Positions 1 through 5,946 of a stretch of DNA of 6,584 nt are shown here, piece by piece (position 1 is the first letter of the stretch; each line of letters begins with the position of its first letter). A program made the position numbers and the translations under genes. Where the stretch lies: assembly GCA_003141795.1 (NCBI GenBank), contig PLNO01000221.1, forward strand, positions 1 through 6,584, in the 5' to 3' direction. Source of the stretch: Spirochaetaceae bacterium (GTDB taxonomy: Bacteria > Spirochaetota > Spirochaetia > SZUA-6 > Fen-1364). The notes under the pieces are model-generated. The model was not told the DNA's origin. It did no database searches and worked only from the letters and a program-made list of their open reading frames with translations.

Positions 1-672
1 CTTCGTGGGCGGGATGATCCCGTTGGTCCCGACGATCGGCTCGATCATGATGGCGGCAACCGACTTCGGGTTGTCGTACATGAGCTGCTCTTTCAGCACG
101 GCCAGGGTCTTCTCCCCGCACTCCTCCTCGTCCCGGGAGCCGAAGGGGCAGCGATACGGGTAGGGCCCGAAAAAGTGAACGACCCCGGGGATGCCCGGTT
201 CCGCGGGCCAGCGGCGGGGATCTCCCGTGGCGGTGATCGCGCCTGCCGTGGCGCCGTGATAGCTCTTCCACGCGGCGTAAATCTTCTGCCTGCCGGTGAA
301 CCAGCGGGCGGACTTCATGGCGTTCTCATTCGCTTCCGCTCCGCCGTTGGTGAACATCACGTAGTCGAGGTCTCCCGGGGTGACCTCGGCCACCATCGCC
401 GCCAGCTTCGCCTTGGGCTCAGTGCCGAACCCCGGCGACACGAAGCAGAGCTTGTCCATCTGCGCCTTCATCGCGTCCAGGACGTGCTTGTTCCCGTGGC
501 CGATGTTGATGTTGAGGAGGCCGGCGCAACCGTCGACGATGCGCCGCCCCTCCGTATCGTACATGTAGATGCCTTCCGCATGGTCGATCACCGTGGGAAG
601 CCAGCCGCCCTGGGCCTTCCAACTGTAGATGACGTGCTCGCGGTCGAGCTTCTGCAATTCTTCGGTCTTCAT
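1..672 (-). CDS. Class III PLP-dependent aminotransferase, N-terminal 224 residues (partial, 3' end outside window); probable beta-alanine transaminase
   Basis: Fold-type I, class III (omega) aminotransferase. It is open from an ATG at 672 to the window edge with no stop, so about half of a usual 430-460 aa protein is present. Visible family features are the N-terminal YSW segment (residues 16-18), the glycine-rich cofactor-phosphate region with TNGGAEANE (108-116), the SYHGAT motif (137-142) that packs on the PLP ring, the GDPRRWPAEPGIPGV segment (150-164), and IMIEPIVG (209-216). The PLP-binding Asp and the Schiff-base Lys lie in the missing C-terminal half and cannot be checked. The gene follows the dihydropyrimidinase by 24 nt and has an AGGAGG ribosome site, so it is probably the last or a late operon gene. 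Family knowledge: these enzymes move an amino group from omega-amino acids to pyruvate or 2-oxoglutarate. From context I infer beta-alanine (and beta-aminoisobutyrate) as donor, giving malonate semialdehyde. Related enzymes act on taurine, GABA or other amines, so the family call is firm and the substrate is not. Confidence 0.9.
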   Translation of the reverse strand, partial: MKTEELQKLDREHVIYSWKAQGGWLPTVIDHAEGIYMYDTEGRRIVDGCAGLLNINIGHGNKHVLDAMKAQMDKLCFVSPGFGTEPKAKLAAMVAEVTPGDLDYVMFTNGGAEANENAMKSARWFTGRQKIYAAWKSYHGATAGAITATGDPRRWPAEPGIPGVVHFFGPYPYRCPFGSRDEEECGEKTLAVLKEQLMYDNPKSVAAIMIEPIVGTNGIIPPTK

Positions 673-676
673 TGTT

Positions 677-682
677 CCTCCT
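677..682 (-). promoter_or_regulatory. Shine-Dalgarno of the aminotransferase gene
   Basis: AGGAGG on the minus strand, 4 nt upstream of the ATG at 672. It lies inside the 24-nt gap after the dihydropyrimidinase stop. It fixes the aminotransferase start. The gap is the longest in the window and shows no hairpin or promoter-like sequence. Confidence 0.8.
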
Positions 683-696
683 GCTGTGGGCGATGG

Positions 697-2088
697 TTAA
701 AACGCCGCGAGCGGCTCCCGCTTCACGAAACGTCCCCTCCCCGGCTCTCCGACGAACTTCATCCTATCCACCGACCATTCGGCGACGCGCTTGCCCCGGG
801 AATACACGACGTCCGGCATGCCCGTCATCTCACAGCCCTCCCACGGGGTGTAGTCCACGTTCTGGTGGAGCTTCCCCTGCGTAATGGTGAACTTCCGCTT
901 CGGATCGAAGACGACGATGTCGGCGTCCTTCCCCGGCGCGATGGCTCCCTTGTCCTTGAGCCCGAACATGCGCGCCGTTGCCGTGGAGGTCACGTCCACC
1001 ATGCGCTCAAGCGTGATGCGGCCCTTCACCACCCCTTCGGTGTGGAGGAGCATGAGCATGGTTTCGATGCCGGGCGCGCCGTTGGGAATCATCCGCTGGT
1101 CGTCCTTCCCGTTCATGTCTTTCTGCCCCTTGAAGTTGAACGGACAGTGGTCGGTGCCGATGGTCTGCACGTCGCCGTCGCGCAGCCCGAGCCACAGCTC
1201 GTCCAGGCTCGCTTGAGTCCGCAGCGGCGGGGACATGACGTACTTGGCGCCGTTCCAGTCCGGCTCGTTGTAGCGTTCCTCGGTGAGCGTCAGGTACTGG
1301 GGGCAGGTCTCCGCATAGACGCGCACGCCGCGGTCCCGCGCCTGCCTGAGCTTCCACAGTCCGGAGCTCGAAGAAAGGTGTACGACATAGATCCTGCTGC
1401 CGGTGAGCTCCGCGGCCCTGGCCGCCCGATCCACCGCCTCCTCCTCCGCGATCATGGCGTGCGCCCGTGCATGGTAGATCGGCTCGCCATGTCCGGCTGC
1501 CGCGAGCTGTTCGTTCAGACGGCGGATGATGTCGAAGCTCTCCGCGTGCACCTGCACGAGGCCGCCGTACTTCTTCGTCTCCTCGAGGAGCCGGATCATC
1601 GTGTAGTCGTCGACCCTGAAGTCGTAGAACAGGAAGATCTTGAAGCTCGGCGTGCCGTAGTCGTTGATCGCCTTCTTCACCTCGTCGATCACGTCGGGGC
1701 GTGCATCGGTGACACCCGGATGGATCCCGTAGTCGACGACGGTCTTCCCGTCGGCTTTGGCCTTCTGCCGGTCCACCGCGTCGCGGAGCATCTCCCCCTT
1801 GTTCTGGAGGCTGAAGTCGACGATGGTCGTGGTCCCGCCGCACGCCGCGGCGATGGAGCCCGTCTTCCAGTCGTCGGAGGACGTGGTGCCCATGAAGGGC
1901 ATGGCGATGTGCGTGTGCGGATCGATGGCGCCGGGGAGGATGTACTTGCCCGCGGCATCCACCGTCTCGTCGGCCTTCACGGTGAGCCCCGTTCCAATGG
2001 AAGAAATCTTCTCCCCCTGGACGAAGACGTCCGCCGTATAGGAACCGGAGGAGGTGACGACCAGCCCGTTTTTCAATAAGACGCTCAT
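697..2088 (-). CDS. Dihydropyrimidinase / hydantoinase (cyclic amidohydrolase), 463 aa
   Basis: Cytosolic binuclear-metal amidohydrolase that would hydrolyse 5,6-dihydrouracil to N-carbamoyl-beta-alanine, or 5-substituted hydantoins to N-carbamoyl amino acids. The length is normal for the family. Motifs run in the expected order: DPHTH with metal ligands H58 and H60; SFKIFLFY with K150, the lysine that is carboxylated to bridge the metals, and Y155, the conserved substrate-contacting tyrosine; H181 (VHAES); H237 (VHLSS); MSPPLR with S286; GTDHCPFN with catalytic/metal D313; and NGAPGIE with N336. All expected catalytic residues are present, so the enzyme should be active. The ATG at 2088 is chosen because the protein then begins at the typical first beta strand (SVLLKNGLVV) and GGGAGG sits 6 nt upstream. 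The open frame continues to 2232 but only inside preA. The start overlaps the preA stop by 4 nt (ATGA). With PreTA upstream and an N-carbamoyl hydrolase in the operon, dihydropyrimidinase is favoured over a general D-hydantoinase, though the two cannot be separated by sequence alone. Confidence 0.95.
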   Translation of the reverse strand: MSVLLKNGLVVTSSGSYTADVFVQGEKISSIGTGLTVKADETVDAAGKYILPGAIDPHTHIAMPFMGTTSSDDWKTGSIAAACGGTTTIVDFSLQNKGEMLRDAVDRQKAKADGKTVVDYGIHPGVTDARPDVIDEVKKAINDYGTPSFKIFLFYDFRVDDYTMIRLLEETKKYGGLVQVHAESFDIIRRLNEQLAAAGHGEPIYHARAHAMIAEEEAVDRAARAAELTGSRIYVVHLSSSSGLWKLRQARDRGVRVYAETCPQYLTLTEERYNEPDWNGAKYVMSPPLRTQASLDELWLGLRDGDVQTIGTDHCPFNFKGQKDMNGKDDQRMIPNGAPGIETMLMLLHTEGVVKGRITLERMVDVTSTATARMFGLKDKGAIAPGKDADIVVFDPKRKFTITQGKLHQNVDYTPWEGCEMTGMPDVVYSRGKRVAEWSVDRMKFVGEPGRGRFVKREPLAAF

Positions 2089-3374
2089 GACTTTCCTCCC
2101 ATGACGACATTCTGCACCATGCCTGCGTCCCGGACCGGCACCTCGTGCCGCCTCCAGTCCCGCGGCATCTCCCTGAACCCGATGAGATCGGGCACGGGGC
2201 AGGTGAAGCTGCAGACCATACAGCTCAGGCATTTGTTTTCATCCAGCACCGGCCGGCGCTCCGTGGCATCCCAGGCCAGAGCCTGGCCGCCGGCATCGTG
2301 ACAGACGATGTAGCACTGGCCGCAGCCCACGCACTTCGCAAGGTCGTAGGTGGCCACGCCCTGGCGGTTCAGCTCGAAATGATCCGTCGATTGCAGGTGC
2401 GGGAGGCTCGCGCCCACCAGCTCCGCCACGCGTGCGATTCCTCGGGATGCCATGTAATCGCTGAGGCCCTCGATCATATCCTCCACGATGCGGTACCCGT
2501 AGTGGATGATCCCCGTAGTGACCTGCAGGGTGCTGGCCCCCACGAGCAGGTATTCCAGCGCATCGACCCAGGTCTCGATTCCGCCCATGCCCGACAGCGG
2601 TAGGCCGAGCTCACGACACTGTGCCATCTCCGCAATGAAGTGAAGCGCAATCGGCTTGACCGCGGCGCCGGAGTAGCCGCTCATGGCCCCGATGCCAAAA
2701 ACGTTGGGGCGCGGCACGAGGTCATCCAGTCCAATCCCCGAGATGGCGCGGAAGGTGTTGACGGCGGAGATGCCGTCGGCGCCGCCCTTCTTCGCGTACA
2801 GGGCGGGCTCGGTCATGTCGGTGATGTTCGGCGTCATTTTGGCGAGCACCGGTATGCGTACCGCACTCTTCACGGTCGCAGTGAACTTCTCCAACAGGTG
2901 AAACGACTGTCCCACCTTGTGGCCCGAGCCCTCCACCGTCATGTGGGGGCAGGAGAAGTTCAGCTCAAGCATGTCGGCCCCATTGTCCTCCGCGGCTTTC
3001 GCAAGAGAGGCCCACTCCTCATTTGAAAAACCCATGATGCTCGCGATGATCCTGTGATCGGGATATTTCTTTTTCAGGTAGAGGAAATCCGCCAGATTAT
3101 CCTTGAGAGGACGGTCGGAGATCTGCTCCACGTTCTGGAGTCCGACGAGGCGCTTGTCCTCGTAGTTGTAGCCGTTCATGCGCGGGGACGGGTGTACGAT
3201 CGGGATGCGCCCCGAGTTCAGCGTCTTGTAGCAGACCCCGGCCCAACCGTGCTCGTAGGCCCGCTCCACCATCTCCGCGCTGTTGGATACCGGCGAGGAG
3301 GAGAGGAGGAACGGGTTCCTGAAATGCACGCCGCAGAAATCCACCGACAGATCTACAGGGTTCCTTGTTGCCAT
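2085..3374 (-). CDS. preA: Dihydropyrimidine dehydrogenase, FMN/Fe-S catalytic subunit PreA, 429 aa
   Basis: Catalytic half of the bacterial dihydropyrimidine dehydrogenase. It reduces uracil or thymine at FMN, using electrons passed from PreT through Fe-S clusters. Residues about 8-315 form a dihydroorotate-dehydrogenase-like TIM barrel. Visible elements are NPFLLSSSP (20-28), YKTLNSG with K50, the LNFSCPH loop (138-144) with N139 and C142 at the position of the general-acid cysteine of mammalian DPD (Cys671), AKMTPNITD with K179, AVNT with N206, the phosphate-binding SGMGGIETW (261-269) and LQVTTGI (283-289). The C-terminal ferredoxin domain has two complete 4Fe-4S motifs, C348/C351/C354/C358 and C382/C385/C388/C392. 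The length is close to that of E. coli PreA (411 aa as I recall). AGGAGG lies 6 nt upstream of the ATG at 3374, and the gene starts 11 nt after preT. As in E. coli, the two halves of the single-chain eukaryotic enzyme are separate neighbouring genes in the order preT-preA. All key residues are present and there is no sign of damage. Confidence 0.96.
   Translation of the reverse strand: MATRNPVDLSVDFCGVHFRNPFLLSSSPVSNSAEMVERAYEHGWAGVCYKTLNSGRIPIVHPSPRMNGYNYEDKRLVGLQNVEQISDRPLKDNLADFLYLKKKYPDHRIIASIMGFSNEEWASLAKAAEDNGADMLELNFSCPHMTVEGSGHKVGQSFHLLEKFTATVKSAVRIPVLAKMTPNITDMTEPALYAKKGGADGISAVNTFRAISGIGLDDLVPRPNVFGIGAMSGYSGAAVKPIALHFIAEMAQCRELGLPLSGMGGIETWVDALEYLLVGASTLQVTTGIIHYGYRIVEDMIEGLSDYMASRGIARVAELVGASLPHLQSTDHFELNRQGVATYDLAKCVGCGQCYIVCHDAGGQALAWDATERRPVLDENKCLSCMVCSFTCPVPDLIGFREMPRDWRRHEVPVRDAGMVQNVVMGGKS
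2095..2100 (-). promoter_or_regulatory. Shine-Dalgarno of dihydropyrimidinase, embedded in the 3' end of preA
   Basis: GGGAGG, 6 nt before the ATG at 2088. It is made of the codons for Met-Gly-Gly near the PreA C-terminus (GGKS then stop). With the 4-nt ATGA overlap at 2085-2088 this is a classic arrangement for translational coupling, and it supports the 463-aa start. Confidence 0.85.
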
Positions 3375-3380
3375 GGATTT

Positions 3381-3386
3381 CCTCCT
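3381..3386 (-). promoter_or_regulatory. Shine-Dalgarno of preA, overlapping the preT stop codon
   Basis: AGGAGG, 6 nt before the preA ATG at 3374. Its first A (3386) is the last base of the preT TGA stop (3388-3386). Ribosomes ending preT therefore finish on the preA initiation site, which suits matched output of two subunits of one complex. Confidence 0.85.
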
Positions 3387-4675
3387 CAGCCCAGCGCGGC
3401 GCGGATGGCGCGCGCGGCGAGCTTCCCGTCCTGCACGGCATCGACGACCAGAGCGGGACCGCGAACGACGTCGCCGCCGGCGTAAACCGCATTCGCCATC
3501 GTCCTGCGGGTTGCCGCATCCGCCACAATAAGCCCCCGCGGATCGAGCATCGCCACCCCCGACCAGTCAGCGGCGTCGGGACGGTTGCCCACGGCCTCGA
3601 TGGCGCACTGCGCTTCCAGCACCCACGCCGAATCCGCGATCTCCTCGGGCGTGCGTCGACCCGATGCGTCCGTTTCTCCGAGAGCTGTCCGTGCCAGGGA
3701 CACCCCCCGGAGATTCCCCGCGGAATCCGTGAGGTACTCTTTCGGCTGGTTGAGGAGGAGGAAATGCACGCCGAGGCGCAGCGCGGGGAGGCGCTCCTCC
3801 TCTTCGGCAGGCATCTGGGCGAAGGAGCGGCGGTAGACGAGGTACGCCTCCCGGGCCCCGAGCTTCAGGGCGGATTCGGCGCAGTCCATGGCCACACTGC
3901 CGCCGCCGATGACGGCAACGACCTTGCCCTCGATCCGTGCGGAAAGCTCGGTGAAGCGCTCCTCCCGCAGCATCGACAGGAAATCAATAGAGGAGAGGAC
4001 CCCCGTGATGGCGCCCGCTCCCGCGATCCTCTCGGCGCCCCACAGTCCCGTGGCGAGGAAGACGGCGCTGAACCCTTCGTCGAGGAGGCGCTGCGCCCCT
4101 TCCGCACCATTGACGCGGGCGCCGCAGCGGAAGGTGACCCCGAGGTATTTCACGTCATCGAGCTCGTGTTGCAGAAAATCCGTATCGAAGCGATAGGCGG
4201 GCACCCCGTAGCGGATGACGCCTCCCGGCTCGGCCCGCTCTTCGAACACCGTCACCTGAAAGCCTTCCTTCGCGAGCTCGGCGGCGCAGGAGAGGCCGGC
4301 CGGGCCCGAGCCGACGACGGCGACCCTCTCAGCGCGCTGCACGGGCTTCTCGAGCGCGCGAAACCCCGTCTTCCACGCATGCTCGATGAGGGCGCGCTGG
4401 ATCCTGCCGATCTCGATCGGTCTGCCGATGCCCGTGGCACTGCATTCCTTCTCGCAGAGACGCTCACTCGGGCAGAGAACGCCGCACGCCCCTCCGAGGG
4501 CATTGTTGGTCTTCACCGTGCGGATGGCGCCGGTGACGTTCTTCAACCGCAGCTTGCGGATGAACGTCCCGGGATCCGTCTCAGCGGGACAGCCCCGCGA
4601 GCAGGGGGCGTCGTGGCAGAGCAGGCAGCGGTCCGCTTCCGCGATGGCCTGGGGCAGATCGAATCCTCTCTCCAT
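3386..4675 (-). CDS. preT: Dihydropyrimidine dehydrogenase, FAD/NAD(P)/Fe-S electron-input subunit PreT, 429 aa
   Basis: Accepts a hydride from NAD(P)H at FAD and passes electrons through Fe-S clusters to PreA. The N-terminal region (about 15-95) carries eight cysteines, C17, C20, C25, C29, C64, C68, C74 and C78. Their spacing matches the two N-terminal 4Fe-4S clusters of mammalian DPD. Q93 in GRIQR aligns by eye with DPD Gln156, the unusual glutamine ligand of one cluster. The first Rossmann motif, GSGPAG (122-127) followed by E145 and PGG (150-152), binds FAD. The second, GGGSVAMD (257-264), binds the nicotinamide cofactor. The closing motif YAGGDVVRGP (398-407) contacts FAD. YRRS (281-284) puts an arginine pair after the second NAD(P) beta strand, which hints at NADPH, while E. 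coli PreT uses NADH. The ATG at 4675 is chosen because AGGAGG lies 6 nt upstream and the protein then starts as expected for the family. The frame is open to 4855 but only within the upstream amidase gene. The gap after that gene is 17 nt. GltD and NfnB are the closest alternative families, but the preA neighbour settles the call. Confidence 0.95.
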   Translation of the reverse strand: MERGFDLPQAIAEADRCLLCHDAPCSRGCPAETDPGTFIRKLRLKNVTGAIRTVKTNNALGGACGVLCPSERLCEKECSATGIGRPIEIGRIQRALIEHAWKTGFRALEKPVQRAERVAVVGSGPAGLSCAAELAKEGFQVTVFEERAEPGGVIRYGVPAYRFDTDFLQHELDDVKYLGVTFRCGARVNGAEGAQRLLDEGFSAVFLATGLWGAERIAGAGAITGVLSSIDFLSMLREERFTELSARIEGKVVAVIGGGSVAMDCAESALKLGAREAYLVYRRSFAQMPAEEEERLPALRLGVHFLLLNQPKEYLTDSAGNLRGVSLARTALGETDASGRRTPEEIADSAWVLEAQCAIEAVGNRPDAADWSGVAMLDPRGLIVADAATRRTMANAVYAGGDVVRGPALVVDAVQDGKLAARAIRAALG

Positions 4676-4681
4676 GGCAAG

Positions 4682-4687
4682 CCTCCT
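4682..4687 (-). promoter_or_regulatory. Shine-Dalgarno of preT
   Basis: AGGAGG, 6 nt upstream of the ATG at 4675, inside the 17-nt gap after the amidase stop. It decides for the 429-residue PreT rather than a version extended by up to 60 residues into the amidase gene. Confidence 0.85.
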
Positions 4688-4692
4688 CGAGC

Positions 4693-5931
4693 TCACAGAT
4701 GGGAGAGAGCCCAGGGGATCGTCTTGTCGGCAAGCTTCGCCAGGGCAATGACGCTCGATTCCAGGTCCGACTCCTTCGTGTCCTCGATCTTGTTGTGGCT
4801 GATCCCGCGCAGGCTCTGCACGAAGAGCATCTGCGTCGGGATGCCCGCGCGGCATACCTCCGCGGCATCGTGCAGCGGACCGGAGGGCAGGCGGTGGGAC
4901 CGACCGACCGCCTCGGTGATGGCCTCTTCGCAGAAGTCGGTGAGCTCAGGGTGGAAGAGGATGGGCTCGATACGCCAGAGGTCGGCGAACGACGCCTCGA
5001 CATTCCCGTCTTTCGCAAAGCGGCGGGCCGCCTCCTGGGCTTCCTTCCACATTGCGGCAAGCTCCTCCGCATCGAGGTGCCGCTGGTCCAGGGTGATGAC
5101 GCACTCCTCGACGACGGAGGTCACGATCCCCGGCTTCGTCGTGCAGCTTCCGATCGTGCAGACCCCGTGGTGACGCTCGGCGATGGCGTAGATCTCCTGC
5201 GCCATCCTGCCTGCGGCGAGAAAGGCGTCCTTGCGGACGTTCATCGGCGTGGAACCCGAATGCGCCGCCTGGCCCTTGAACGTGATGAGGTTGCGCTCGA
5301 CCCCCACCGTGCCCAGGACCGCTCCCAGCGGCAGGCCGAGGTTTTCCAGTACCGGACCCTGCTCGATGTGCAGCTCGAGGTAGGCGAGGATCCCCTTCTG
5401 CTCCGCGGAGGCCCCCTTCGCCTTGACGATGTCGATGCCGTACGCCTTGGCGGCATCCGCGTAGGTGATCCCCTCCTTGTCGACAAGGCGCGAGATCTCC
5501 GCCGGGTTCATGTGCCCCGAGAACGCGCTGGAGCCGTAGAGGCTGCGCCCGAAGCGGGCCCCTTCCTCGTCGCACCAGCTCACGAGCTTCACCGTCACCG
5601 GCGGGACCCCGCGCTCCTTGATCGTACGCAGCACCTCGAGCCCTGCGATGACGTTCCAGCATCCGTCCAGCCACCCCCCGTTGGGCACGCTGTCCAGATG
5701 CCCGCCGATCACGACCGATTCGGGCCGCTTTCCGGCGAGCTCGGCCCAAAGGTTGCCGGCAACGTCCATACGCACGGGGATCCCGAGCTTGGCGAGCTCC
5801 GCCTTGAAGAAGTCGACGGCCTTCGCCCAGACCGGTGTGAACACGACGCGCTGGTTCCCGTTCGCGTCGCTCGTGAGGCCGCGCAGCGTCTTCATCATCG
5901 TGACGGCCCGTTTAGGATCGAGTCCTGCCAT
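4693..5931 (-). CDS. M20-family metallo-amidase: N-carbamoyl-beta-alanine amidohydrolase (beta-ureidopropionase) / N-carbamoyl-L-amino-acid hydrolase, 412 aa
   Basis: Binuclear-metal amidase of the hydantoinase/carbamoylase group in peptidase family M20. It would split N-carbamoyl-beta-alanine into beta-alanine, CO2 and NH3. The metal-site series is complete: GGHLDSVPNGG with H78 and D80, D89 (LDGCWNV), catalytic E122 and metal-binding E123 in DEEGARF, H188 (ELHIEQGP) and H379 (RGISHNK). H224 in QAAHSGSTPM marks the dimerisation-domain histidine that contacts substrate. SGPLHDA (350-356) matches the conserved S-G-x-x-H-D-A element. The length is usual (about 410). The ATG at 5931 has AGGAGGAGG 6 nt upstream, and the longer frame to 5988 only re-enters the permease gene. 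It lies 13 nt after the permease stop and 17 nt before preT. Family members include allantoate amidohydrolase, L-carbamoylase and the yeast-type beta-ureidopropionase. The EEGARFG sequence and the operon favour the carbamoyl-amino-acid enzymes. The substrate is assigned from context. Confidence 0.9.
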   Translation of the reverse strand: MAGLDPKRAVTMMKTLRGLTSDANGNQRVVFTPVWAKAVDFFKAELAKLGIPVRMDVAGNLWAELAGKRPESVVIGGHLDSVPNGGWLDGCWNVIAGLEVLRTIKERGVPPVTVKLVSWCDEEGARFGRSLYGSSAFSGHMNPAEISRLVDKEGITYADAAKAYGIDIVKAKGASAEQKGILAYLELHIEQGPVLENLGLPLGAVLGTVGVERNLITFKGQAAHSGSTPMNVRKDAFLAAGRMAQEIYAIAERHHGVCTIGSCTTKPGIVTSVVEECVITLDQRHLDAEELAAMWKEAQEAARRFAKDGNVEASFADLWRIEPILFHPELTDFCEEAITEAVGRSHRLPSGPLHDAAEVCRAGIPTQMLFVQSLRGISHNKIEDTKESDLESSVIALAKLADKTIPWALSHL

Positions 5932-5937
5932 GGAAAA

Positions 5938-5946
5938 CCTCCTCCT
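5938..5946 (-). promoter_or_regulatory. Shine-Dalgarno of the M20 amidase, overlapping the permease stop codon
   Basis: AGGAGGAGG, 6 nt before the ATG at 5931. Its first two bases (5946-5945) are the last two of the permease TAG stop (5947-5945). This fixes the amidase start and implies coupling of the transporter gene to the catabolic genes. Confidence 0.85.

Noticed and set aside
673..696. Possible terminator or promoter in the largest intergenic gap
   Set aside because: The gap is only 24 nt and contains the aminotransferase SD. No inverted repeat with a T-run or -35/-10 pair is visible.
175..2079. A 634-codon open frame on the plus strand
   Set aside because: It lies wholly antisense to the aminotransferase and dihydropyrimidinase genes and crosses their junction. 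Its composition is rich in Arg, His, Val and Leu with no recognisable domain, as expected of a GC-rich shadow frame.
1007..2110. A 367-codon open frame on the minus strand
   Set aside because: It is a shifted frame within the dihydropyrimidinase gene and gives an Arg/Gly/His-rich translation. The other frame has all the amidohydrolase residues.
2089..2232. N-terminal extension of dihydropyrimidinase to an ATG at 2232
   Set aside because: The extra 48 codons overlap the PreA ferredoxin domain in another frame and are Arg/Gly-rich. The ATG at 2088 has a good SD and begins at the normal family N-terminus.
4676..4855. N-terminal extension of PreT to an ATG at 4855
   Set aside because: The extension lies mostly inside the amidase coding sequence and has no family similarity. 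AGGAGG supports the start at 4675.
3365..5173. A 602-codon open frame on the plus strand
   Set aside because: Antisense to preT and part of the amidase gene, with low-complexity Arg/Ala-rich composition and no motif. The minus-strand proteins carry complete catalytic motifs.
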